Below, piece after piece: positions 25,916 through 33,845 of a stretch of DNA of 51,634 nt. This DNA comes from an uncultured Granulosicoccaceae bacterium. Lineage in GTDB: Bacteria; Pseudomonadota; Gammaproteobacteria; Granulosicoccales; Granulosicoccaceae. Positions within the stretch are counted from its first letter, which is position 1. Each line of letters starts with the position of its first letter. Location: positions 1 through 51,634 of the forward strand of contig CALLLW010000034.1 of the NCBI GenBank assembly GCA_938007995.1. Reading direction: 5' to 3'. The notes under the pieces are model-generated. The model had not been told where the DNA came from. It worked only from the letters and a program-made list of their open reading frames with translations, and did not search any database. The position numbers were made by a program, and so were the translations under genes.

Positions 25916-26256
25916 TTGATAGCCACACTTTCACAGTGTGTTGCGAGCCCGGTCAATTTATTATGACCGGGCTCCCTTAGTTTTTTCAAAAGCCAAGTAG
26001 TTAATCGTAATTTAATATCACTTCTTCGAATCACCACCACTCTGGGTACTGCAGCACCGCCTCTGTCTACTGACACACTGGTGTAATACCACGCACTCAG
26101 TGGCTCCAGTGCATCGTCAGTTTGGTTAACCGCGATTGGCCCGTCATAGTGGGAGGTTAGCTCTGGAATGGTCAGGCTCTCCGCATTGGCTGTATCTACC
26201 ACACTGATCACTCCCAATGCACGCTCATACTCCGGTACATCTGGAATGAACAGCAC
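25912..26256 (-). pseudogene. Possible degraded ORF of unknown origin
   Basis: A minus-strand frame reads LFIPDVPEYERALGVIS and later EPLSAWYYTSVSVDRGG, which look protein-like. The frame has an in-frame TAA near 26293, after a stretch reading QVAASDCFERMA. Its last 25-30 codons are the reverse of the Spondin_N terminator, so the native C-terminus is not present. I cannot name a family. It may be a decayed gene or chance. Confidence 0.25.
25945..25986 (+). terminator. Rho-independent terminator of the Spondin_N gene
   Basis: GAGCCCGGTCA pairs with TGACCGGGCTC around an AT-only loop, followed by CCTTAGTTTTTT. A smaller inverted repeat CACACT/AGTGTG lies at 25924-25940, just after the stop codon. 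Confidence 0.88.
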
Positions 26257-26437
26257 CTCTGAACCTTCATCTATTCGGCCCGGATCAGACGTTTATGCCA
26301 TGCGCTCAAAACAATCTGAAGCTGCCACTTGCGTGACAGGTTTTTGCACCTGGCATGTGTGCGTTGCAATACTTTTTATTGTTATACAGAAGTTAAAGAA
26401 GGCAGCAGCCACTCAAACTTACGCTGACTCATTGCGT

Positions 26438-28012
26438 CTATAAAGGGCGGGGCACTAATTGCGGCTCATCATTACCGAGCTGTTCTTTACGTTTTGCAAC
26501 GTAGTCTTTCAGATGTTCGGTGGTCGCAACATCCTGCGCGGGCTCTGTGTATTCCTGCAAAGCCTTTTGCCATAGCTCGGTGGCTCGGGTGGTGGCATCT
26601 TTAGCACCGGCGAGCTGCCAGTTTTCCTGGTTCTGCCAGTCACTTAAAAACGGTTCATAAAAGACGGTTTTATAGCGCTGCATTGTATGATTGCAACCAA
26701 AAAAATGACCACCTGGACCAACCTCTTGCATCGCATCGAGCCCGGTCTGTTCAAGATCTATTTTCAACGGCTGCAGCATTGATGACATGTGCTGCAACAT
26801 TTCGCAATCAATCACCAGTTTTTCAAACGAGGCAACCAATCCGCCTTCAAGCCAACCGGCTGCATGATAGATCAGGTTACCGTGACCCATAACAGCACTC
26901 CACAATGACATCTGTGTTTCCCAGGTAGCCTGCGCATCTACTGTATTTGATGCATTACAGGCGCTGGTCCTGTACGGCAAACCATACCTGCGCGCCAACT
27001 GACCTCCGGCAATGTTAGCGATAGAATTTTCCGGTGTGCCAAATGCCGGCGCACCGGAACGCATATCAACATTCGAAGTAAAGCCACCGTAGACCACCGG
27101 CGCACCTTTGCGAGCTAGCTGCGTGAGTACGACACCAAACAATGCCTCTGCATTTTGTTGTGCCAGTGCACCAGCCATGGTCGCCGGGGTCATTGCGCCC
27201 ATCAATGTAAACGGGGTGACTACCACTGCCTGGCCGAGCATTGCCATCTGCATTGCACCATAGGCCATTGCATCATCCAGCTTGCGTGGTGAGTTAATAT
27301 TGATGTTCGTCATCACAACCGGTTGATGACTGACTTCTTCAAGGGTTTTACCGTGTGCGATTGCGCAAAGCTCAACTGCATCTCGCGCTCTTCCCCCGCC
27401 AATACCGGTAGCAAGAAATGCCTTATCACTTGCCGTTAAGCTGACGAAGGTTGTATCAAGGTGGCGGGTACCCACGGGCAGATCAGTTGGTGCTACTGCC
27501 TGATTGCCGAAGAAGTTAATCACATTAAAGTGTTGGCCCAACTGAATCAGCTTTTTGAAATCTGCCAGCGTACCAGCTCGTCGGCCGTTGATGCAGTCAT
27601 GTACGTTTGGAGGTCCGGATACCAGTCCGAAGTTGATTGCGTTACCACCGCAGTGAATTGAGTTTTCAGGATTTCTGGCAATTAGTTCAAAGTCGCCGGG
27701 CACATGAGCGATGGTTTCCATAACCAGCCCACGATCCATTTTCACCAATCCATCACCGGAGACATCAGCACCGGCTTTGCGAAAAGTATCTAACGCAAGA
27801 TCACCTAACACTTCGATACCCTGCTCTTCGAGTATTTGCAGAGAGATATTGTGAATAAACTCCAGCTGTTCTTCATCCAGTGGAGTGAGTGGACTGAATG
27901 GATTAACCAACCTTCGGCGATCAATCTGTGGAATCTTTACAACCGGTTTGGTTTTATCTCTGCGCCGACGACGTTTGGGCTTGTCAGTAGAATTAGTACT
28001 TGTTTTTTGCAT
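26438..28012 (-). CDS. MttB-family (trimethylamine/quaternary amine) methyltransferase, non-pyrrolysine type
   Basis: This is a 525-residue member of the trimethylamine methyltransferase superfamily. A basic N-terminus (KPKRRRRRDKTKP) precedes the barrel domain: LVNPFSPLTPLDEEQLEFIH, ILEEQGIEVLGDLALD, FGLVSGPPNVHDCINGRRAG and a C-terminal EVGPGGHFFGCNHTMQRY. No in-frame amber codon is present, so this is not a pyrrolysine enzyme; such relatives (for example MtgB) demethylate glycine betaine or other quaternary amines by passing a methyl to a corrinoid protein. No corrinoid protein gene lies nearby. ATG at 28012 is used (AAAGGG upstream); 28030 is an alternative. Confidence 0.85.
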   Translation of the reverse strand: MQKTSTNSTDKPKRRRRRDKTKPVVKIPQIDRRRLVNPFSPLTPLDEEQLEFIHNISLQILEEQGIEVLGDLALDTFRKAGADVSGDGLVKMDRGLVMETIAHVPGDFELIARNPENSIHCGGNAINFGLVSGPPNVHDCINGRRAGTLADFKKLIQLGQHFNVINFFGNQAVAPTDLPVGTRHLDTTFVSLTASDKAFLATGIGGGRARDAVELCAIAHGKTLEEVSHQPVVMTNININSPRKLDDAMAYGAMQMAMLGQAVVVTPFTLMGAMTPATMAGALAQQNAEALFGVVLTQLARKGAPVVYGGFTSNVDMRSGAPAFGTPENSIANIAGGQLARRYGLPYRTSACNASNTVDAQATWETQMSLWSAVMGHGNLIYHAAGWLEGGLVASFEKLVIDCEMLQHMSSMLQPLKIDLEQTGLDAMQEVGPGGHFFGCNHTMQRYKTVFYEPFLSDWQNQENWQLAGAKDATTRATELWQKALQEYTEPAQDVATTEHLKDYVAKRKEQLGNDEPQLVPRPL

Positions 28013-28225
28013 TAGCCCTTTTCGCATGGTTGCCTGGAGATTGTGTTGAGCAATTGTCCGGCAGTGTGGTTTTTTAGCATTTCCAACGTTGCGGCACACT
28101 GGATTGATCTGGTGCTCTGTTAAATACGCAGGATAATTTGGTACTCTTTATTGTTGTGCTTTGTAGCATGTACATCGGGTTCTTTTGCTTTGTACACCGG
28201 GTTTTTGGTATGCCGATCATGACAT

Positions 28226-28334
28226 GGTGGATGCGCCTCCGGCTTATACACACTACCTGTAGATTCGGCTTCATATAACTACTCGATACCTCTCACATCA
28301 CAGTAGGGTGGCATAAGCCGGAGGCGCATCCACC
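28226..28334. repeat. Inverted-repeat intergenic element
   Basis: Two perfect 22-base arms (28226-28247 and 28313-28334) face each other: the left starts GGTGGATGCGCC, the right ends GGCGCATCCACC. They enclose 65 bases. The right arm is preceded by GTAGGGTGGC. The arms are a version of a palindromic repeat common between genes in many Proteobacteria, and are related to the copies at 51124-51498. The element fills the gap between the methyltransferase and PhyH genes. Confidence 0.8.
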
Positions 28335-28401
28335 GACATGCCGTACAAAAAGACAACGGTGTGATTACCACACAACGCTTTTATTTCTGCCTGCCACTAC
28401 A

Positions 28402-29400
28402 CTACTTCTGACCACGCTCGTAATGATGCATTTCGACATCATTCTGCTTCATTTCGACAATTGCCTGTTGCACATCTGCAATCGCGTCTTCGAGTCTTGC
28501 TGCAACGATTTCATGATCAGCGGTGAATTCAAGATCATTTAACAGCGCTTCCAGTCTTGACTTACCACGCCACGCTGCATGCCTGGCCCATTCTGCGAAC
28601 AGTGCTTCAGGCGGATCAACAAGCTTTAAGTCAACATGACGATGTTGATCATCAAGTGCTGTATTGGTCGATACATAGCCGTTGACCATGCTGATTCGTT
28701 CACCCGGCTTGTTTAACGGCCCACCTCGATGCACCACCATGTTTCCATGCAGTGCGATTGCATAGCCCGGTCCGGCAAAGTGAGGAGCTACTACTCTGTC
28801 AGCAGGTGGCGGCAGACCCTTTTCAGCAAGCACTTCCATTTCCTGTTTTGTGCCGACAAAATATTCAAAGTTACCACCGTCCAGTGATGCAGGATCACTG
28901 ACCATCATCACGGTATCGAGCGGGAGTGTATCGTGGTGCCATTTATCGACTGCTTTGGATAAGTCATCCGGTGAAAAATTCATGTGCCCGAGGTGCAACG
29001 GCATGGTATGCGGAGCAACATCAGTCTGATAGATCTCGCACATCAGTTCGGTGAGTGACGGATCAATACATAAGTCGCGAAGAAATCTTGATCGATAGCA
29101 ACCGCCACGCACCATGTTTTCAATGCGTTCGCAGCTAATAGCATGTTGTCTTAGTGATCGCGCTACTTCCAACAGCGCGACAGCACCTTCTGAAGAAAGC
29201 ACTCTAAACGGCGAAGATACAGCAACACTGGTGGCCTTTCGGCTGATCTCTTTGTCACTGTAGCCAAATTCCTGCAGATGAGTGACTGTTTCAGGCATCT
29301 CAAGTGCAAGATGCACGGCCGGATCAAACGCGGGTTCATTTTCAAACCACTGAAAACCTGCTGGCAGTTCATCTGGAAACGCAATGGCAGCATCAGTCAT
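28402..29400 (-). CDS. PhyH-like 2-oxoglutarate/Fe(II) dioxygenase
   Basis: This is a 332-residue protein with the phytanoyl-CoA dioxygenase-like metal triad. The H-x-D is in KWHHDTLPLDTVMMVSD (about residues 155-171) and the distal histidine in MVVHRGGPLNKPGERISMV, where the following arginine would bind 2-oxoglutarate. A DGGNFEYFVGT segment lies between them, as usual in this fold. Bacterial members hydroxylate small molecules such as ectoine or other zwitterions; the substrate here is unknown. It starts four bases after the ATPase stop, so it belongs to the transporter operon, and it may act on the imported compound. Confidence 0.75.
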   Translation of the reverse strand: MTDAAIAFPDELPAGFQWFENEPAFDPAVHLALEMPETVTHLQEFGYSDKEISRKATSVAVSSPFRVLSSEGAVALLEVARSLRQHAISCERIENMVRGGCYRSRFLRDLCIDPSLTELMCEIYQTDVAPHTMPLHLGHMNFSPDDLSKAVDKWHHDTLPLDTVMMVSDPASLDGGNFEYFVGTKQEMEVLAEKGLPPPADRVVAPHFAGPGYAIALHGNMVVHRGGPLNKPGERISMVNGYVSTNTALDDQHRHVDLKLVDPPEALFAEWARHAAWRGKSRLEALLNDLEFTADHEIVAARLEDAIADVQQAIVEMKQNDVEMHHYERGQK

Positions 29401-29404
29401 GTTG

Positions 29405-31486
29405 CTACGAAGCCTCTTTGCTCAAGTCAAAGCTGATAACCGGATCCATTGATTGTAAATAGTCATCTGACAAATGGCATTTTATTGCATGACCGGCTTG
29501 CAACTCTTTGATAGGTGGTAGTTCGCGTTCGCACAGGTTATCTGCAACTTTCGATTTGTGACCGCAGCGCGTCTGAAAAGGACAACCACTAGGCGGGTTG
29601 AGCGCTGACGGGATATCACCATCCAGCACGATCTGCTTTTTCTTAACACTGGTATCTGCAATAGGAATCGCAGATAAAAGCGCCTCGGTGTACGGGTGAT
29701 AAGGTGGTGCAAAAATATCGTCAGTCTTGCCCTGCTCGACTATATGACCCAGATACATCACTACAACCCGATCGGCAATATAGCGAACCACCGAGAGATC
29801 ATGGCTGATGAACAGCATGGTGGTTTTAGCTTCGCGCTGTATTTCCATTAACAGCTCGGTTACTGCCGCCTGCACCGATACATCAAGCGCTGATACCGGT
29901 TCATCGGCAACAACCACTTTTGGCTGACCGGCGAAAGCACGCGCGACACCAATGCGCTGTTTTTGACCACCCGATAACTGCCTGGGCATCCGTTTGGCAA
30001 AAGCGCGCGGTAGTTTTACCAGATCAAGCAGCTCCAGCATTCGCTCACGACGTTCTTTTGTGTTAGCGCCAATATGAAACTTCTCAAGCGTACGCATAAT
30101 CTGCGAACCCACTGAATGACTCGGATTAAGTGTGTCAAACGGATTCTGAAAAACCATCTGTACTGATGCTACGGTATCTGTATCCCGCTTACCCACCTCT
30201 GTATTACCGATTGATACACCGGATAAGGTCACTTCACCTTCAGTGGCGAGTTCAAGACCCAGCAGCACTTTGGCAAGCGTTGACTTACCGCAGCCGGACT
30301 CACCAACAATCGCGACAGTCTCTGACTCACGGGCCTCAAGCGTAATTGATTCATTCGCTTTAACCGTACGGGTATCACCGCCACCAAAAATCTGATTGGC
30401 AGCGACGTTGTAATACTTCTTAAGGTCTTTAACCTCAAGCACGACTTCACCAGGCACGGTGGGATCTGTGACCACTGGCCGTTCAGGCTCTGCATCCCAG
30501 TCGAGCTGTGAAATCCGAACGCAACGTGAGCGATGATCCGGATTACCCGGAACATCCTGCATACGCACCGGATTCTCGTTGCACTTGTCGATGAAGTGCG
30601 GACAACGTGGGCCGAAGTTACAGCCGTGCGGCCTTTCCATAGGCAATGGCAATTGACCGGGAATCGCAACCAGTGGTCTTGAGTTTTTGTCAGCACCGGG
30701 CAGTGGAATTGAATTAAACAGCCCCTGCGTATACGGATGCCGCATATGATCAAAGACTTCTTTTACTGTGCCGGTCTCGACTGCCTCGCCTGAGTACATC
30801 ACGGTGATGCGGTCACAGGTTTCAAGTATCAAACCGAGGTTATGCGAGATAAATAGCATGGATGTGCCGGTCTCACGTGCAAGTTCTTTTATCAGCTGCA
30901 CAATGCCCGCCTCTACGGTGACGTCGAGTGCCGTAGTGGGTTCATCAAGCAGCAGTAAATCCGGCTTTGATAACAATGCCATCGCAATCACAATGCGCTG
31001 CTGCTGACCGCCTGAAATCTGGTGTGGATAAGCATTCATCACACGCCTGGGGTCAGGTAACTTGACCGATTCAAGCATGGCCAGTGATCGATCATAGGCG
31101 TCCTTTTTTGACGCGTTTTCATGGATGATCAACACTTCCATCAGCTGCTTGCCAATCTTCATGGCAGGGTTCAATGAAGCCATTGGCTCCTGATAGATCA
31201 TCGCAATCCTTGAGCCGCGTATATCACGCAACTCGGCCTCCGACATCTCGCCCATGTCTTTGCCCTGGAACTTGATACTGCCGCCTACGATCTTACCGCG
31301 ATTACCCATGTCCCGCATGATGCCGAGTGCGACTGTAGACTTACCACAACCGGACTCGCCAACCAGGCCCATGGTTTCACCCGGCATAACCTTGCAGGAA
31401 AAATCCATCACCGCCGGTATCTCTCCAGCGCGTACAAAGAACGAAATATTAAGCTTGTCGATTTCCAGTATCGGTTCAACACTCAT
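29405..31486 (-). CDS. Peptide-type ABC transporter ATP-binding protein, fused double domain (DppD-DppF like)
   Basis: This 693-residue protein contains two complete ATPase domains. Each has GESGCGKST as Walker A (about residues 41 and 394), a signature (SGGQQQRIVIAMAL; LSGGQKQRIGVARA) and Walker B (LLLLDEPTTALDV; VVVADEPVSALDV). Each ends in the cysteine-bearing oligopeptide-type tail (GCNFGPRCPHFIDKC; GCPFQTRCGHKSK). The fusion resembles GsiA/YejF. It energises the importer formed by the two permeases at 31535 and 32695. The family transports peptides, nickel or other amine-bearing solutes. Confidence 0.93.
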   Translation of the reverse strand: MSVEPILEIDKLNISFFVRAGEIPAVMDFSCKVMPGETMGLVGESGCGKSTVALGIMRDMGNRGKIVGGSIKFQGKDMGEMSEAELRDIRGSRIAMIYQEPMASLNPAMKIGKQLMEVLIIHENASKKDAYDRSLAMLESVKLPDPRRVMNAYPHQISGGQQQRIVIAMALLSKPDLLLLDEPTTALDVTVEAGIVQLIKELARETGTSMLFISHNLGLILETCDRITVMYSGEAVETGTVKEVFDHMRHPYTQGLFNSIPLPGADKNSRPLVAIPGQLPLPMERPHGCNFGPRCPHFIDKCNENPVRMQDVPGNPDHRSRCVRISQLDWDAEPERPVVTDPTVPGEVVLEVKDLKKYYNVAANQIFGGGDTRTVKANESITLEARESETVAIVGESGCGKSTLAKVLLGLELATEGEVTLSGVSIGNTEVGKRDTDTVASVQMVFQNPFDTLNPSHSVGSQIMRTLEKFHIGANTKERRERMLELLDLVKLPRAFAKRMPRQLSGGQKQRIGVARAFAGQPKVVVADEPVSALDVSVQAAVTELLMEIQREAKTTMLFISHDLSVVRYIADRVVVMYLGHIVEQGKTDDIFAPPYHPYTEALLSAIPIADTSVKKKQIVLDGDIPSALNPPSGCPFQTRCGHKSKVADNLCERELPPIKELQAGHAIKCHLSDDYLQSMDPVISFDLSKEAS

Positions 31487-31534
31487 CGGTCAACGCACTC
31501 CTGAATCGTTCTTATTGTGATCACTAACACCGTG

Positions 31535-32689
31535 TTAATCTTTAAGTGACTCTTCACGCAAGCCATCGGCAAGCAGGTTCAAGCCCAGTACCAGAGTCAT
31601 CAACGCAATGGTTGGCGGCAGCGCCGGGTGCGGGTAAACCGCCAACAGCTTGCGACCTTCATTGATAGTGGTACCCCAGTCAGGACTCTCAGGCGTTAAG
31701 CCGAGTCCGAAGAAACCCAGTGTTCCGAGCAGTATGGTGGTGTAGCCAATGCGCAGACAAAAATCGACAATCAGCGGGCCGCGTGCATTCGGCAATACTT
31801 CCCATAACATGATGTACCACGGAGTCTCACCGCGTGTTTGTGCAGCGGCTACATAGTCTCGGGTTTTAATGTCGATAGTCAGGCCACGAACAATACGAAA
31901 TACCGTTGGCGAATTAACAAACACCACGGCAACAAAAATATTCAGCAGATTGGGATCCATATAAAACACACCGAATGGATCTTTATTAAACGCAAGCCCG
32001 GAGTAGGCCCAGAAACCAAGCACCAGGGTGGCAGCGACAGAAAATATCAGCTTCGGTGGTTGTTCTTTAAAGCGTGAGTAGAACAACATCAGAAAGAAAA
32101 TAATCGGAAACAAAAACAACACGCCGGCCATTACCAGCGGTACACCGGTCTCTCTTATCTCAGGTGTGACTAACAAAAAGAATAATAGGATAACCGGAAA
32201 AGCCAACACCAGATTGGCGATAAAACTAAGCACGGTATCGAATTTTCCACCGTAGTAACCGGACGGCAAACCAAGCGTTACTCCGACCATAAAGGCAAAG
32301 ATAGTTGCAGCCGGTGCAATAGCAATAACAATACGGCTACCGTGAACCATGCGACTGAATACATCACGCGCAAGATTATCCCCGCCCAGAAGATACCATT
32401 GTCCTTCTTCACCGGTTACAGGCCACCCGGGCTTTTTGTTCTTCATGCCAGAGAGCTGTGTTAGCGGATCCATGGTGGCTATGAGATCGGCAAAGATAGC
32501 CGTGAGTACCCAGAACAGCACGAGTATTAAACCGGCTACCCCGATCGGGCTGCCAAACAACTTGCCGTAAAGCCCCAGCTTGCTGCGAAACAACCACGAT
32601 ACAAGCAGGATCACAGCGAGCCCGATCCACACTGGGGTGAACTGAGTCAGCACACCGACGATAATTTCTGATGCAGTTAATCTTTCCAT
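31535..32689 (-). CDS. Peptide-type ABC transporter permease, DppC-like
   Basis: This is a 384-residue permease. After extra N-terminal membrane segments it carries the DppC N-terminal signature GVAGLILVLFWVLTAIFADL, LGGDNLARDVFSRMVHGSRI and the cytoplasmic contact loop DYVAAAQTRGETPWYIMLWE. The C-terminal GTLGFFGLGLTPESPDWGTT is typical of DppC. It is longer than the usual 280-300 residues, through an N-terminal addition and an inserted hydrophobic region (LVMAGVLFLFPIIFFLML). It lies five bases after the DppB-like gene. Confidence 0.92.
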   Translation of the reverse strand: MERLTASEIIVGVLTQFTPVWIGLAVILLVSWLFRSKLGLYGKLFGSPIGVAGLILVLFWVLTAIFADLIATMDPLTQLSGMKNKKPGWPVTGEEGQWYLLGGDNLARDVFSRMVHGSRIVIAIAPAATIFAFMVGVTLGLPSGYYGGKFDTVLSFIANLVLAFPVILLFFLLVTPEIRETGVPLVMAGVLFLFPIIFFLMLFYSRFKEQPPKLIFSVAATLVLGFWAYSGLAFNKDPFGVFYMDPNLLNIFVAVVFVNSPTVFRIVRGLTIDIKTRDYVAAAQTRGETPWYIMLWEVLPNARGPLIVDFCLRIGYTTILLGTLGFFGLGLTPESPDWGTTINEGRKLLAVYPHPALPPTIALMTLVLGLNLLADGLREESLKD

Positions 32690-32694
32690 GCCGG

Positions 32695-33741
32695 CTAACT
32701 CACTCTGATACGTGGGTTGAGGAACACATAACTGATATCAGAAAGCAGCTGCGTCACCAGCACTACAAACACTGCAACCACCGAGCAGGCCAGCAACAGT
32801 TCGATATCATTGTTGCCAACTGCAGCAACCAGCGTCCAGCCAAAGCCTTTGTAGTTGAACAACGTTTCAACTATCACGACACCGGTGAGAAGCCACGGTA
32901 TCTGCAACATAATCACGGTAAACGGTGCGATAAGCGCATTGCGCAATGCGTGTTTTAAAACCACCCCGGAAAAGCCAAGCCCTTTCAGACGCGCGGTGCG
33001 AATATATTGTTCATTCATCACTTCGGCCATCGATGCACGAGTCATTCTGGCAATATAACCAACCCCGTACAACGCCAGTGTAATGACCGGCAGGGTGAAG
33101 TTTTCAAAGGTGATGTTTTCCATCGCGGTTGCCGACGTGCCTTTAAACCAACGCAACCCACCGAACTTACTGGCAAACACAATAATAAATATCACCCCGG
33201 ACACATACTCGGGGGTAGAAGTGGTCAATATTGAAAAGGTGGATAATGTACGGTCGGTTTTGCTGCCTTCACGCATGCCCGCTACCACGCCGATAATCAG
33301 AGCAGCAGGCACCATCACCAACAAGACGCAAAGCATCAGCTTGCCGGTAAGACCGAGTTTTTCTTTAATAATGCCGTCAATGTTTTCTTTGAATACTAAA
33401 GAAAAACCCCAGTCGCCCTGTAGTAAACCACAGCGGTCGGGTGCTTCCTCTGCCGGTACGCCTCGCTTGATGCAACGACCTGAAATTTCGCCGTTTTCAT
33501 CAGTGCGGGTCCAGCCTTTAGCGACACCCAGCCATTCTCCATAACGTTTAAACAGTGGTTGTCGGTAACCGTTCTCTTCCAGCCATGATTGAACCTCAAC
33601 GTCCGACATGCGCTGGTTACCCTCACTCTTGGTTAGCTTTTCAAGATTGGGCTCAAGGTTGGTGAGAAAAAATACGCAAAAGGTCAGACATAACGCCGTG
33701 AGTAACATGACTCCGGTTCTTCTTATAAGAAAGCTGACCAT
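32695..33741 (-). CDS. Peptide-type ABC transporter permease, DppB-like
   Basis: This is a 348-residue permease. The N-terminal membrane segment TGVMLLTALCLTFCVFFLTN is followed by a periplasmic loop longer than usual that contains two cysteines (RCIKRGVPAEEAPDRCG). Then come the core segments with GYIARMTRASMAEVMNEQYI and RTARLKGLGFSGVVLKHALRN, the loop touching the ATPase, and VIVETLFNYKGFGW near the end. It heterodimerises with the DppC-like subunit. A strong hairpin separates it from the binding-protein gene upstream. Confidence 0.92.
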   Translation of the reverse strand: MVSFLIRRTGVMLLTALCLTFCVFFLTNLEPNLEKLTKSEGNQRMSDVEVQSWLEENGYRQPLFKRYGEWLGVAKGWTRTDENGEISGRCIKRGVPAEEAPDRCGLLQGDWGFSLVFKENIDGIIKEKLGLTGKLMLCVLLVMVPAALIIGVVAGMREGSKTDRTLSTFSILTTSTPEYVSGVIFIIVFASKFGGLRWFKGTSATAMENITFENFTLPVITLALYGVGYIARMTRASMAEVMNEQYIRTARLKGLGFSGVVLKHALRNALIAPFTVIMLQIPWLLTGVVIVETLFNYKGFGWTLVAAVGNNDIELLLACSVVAVFVVLVTQLLSDISYVFLNPRIRVS

Positions 33742-33796
33742 TCATACTCCGTTATCGTTTCAGGGGATAAAACAAGGGGTATAAAACAAAGTGTAG

Positions 33797-33830
33797 AAAA
33801 ACAAAGGGGCTGCCGATGGCAGCCCCTTTT
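33797..33830 (-). terminator. Hairpin terminator or attenuator between binding protein and permeases
   Basis: AAAGGGGCTGCC pairs perfectly with GGCAGCCCCTTT around GAT. On the minus strand it is followed by GTTTTTC, the form of an intrinsic terminator. It sits just after the binding-protein stop, so most transcripts should stop there while some read through into the permease genes. Confidence 0.85.
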
Positions 33831-33845
33831 AAGGATTACCTGCTA

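Noticed and set aside
26438..28012. Pyrrolysine-containing trimethylamine methyltransferase
   Set aside because: The gene has no in-frame TAG, so it belongs to the non-pyrrolysine branch.
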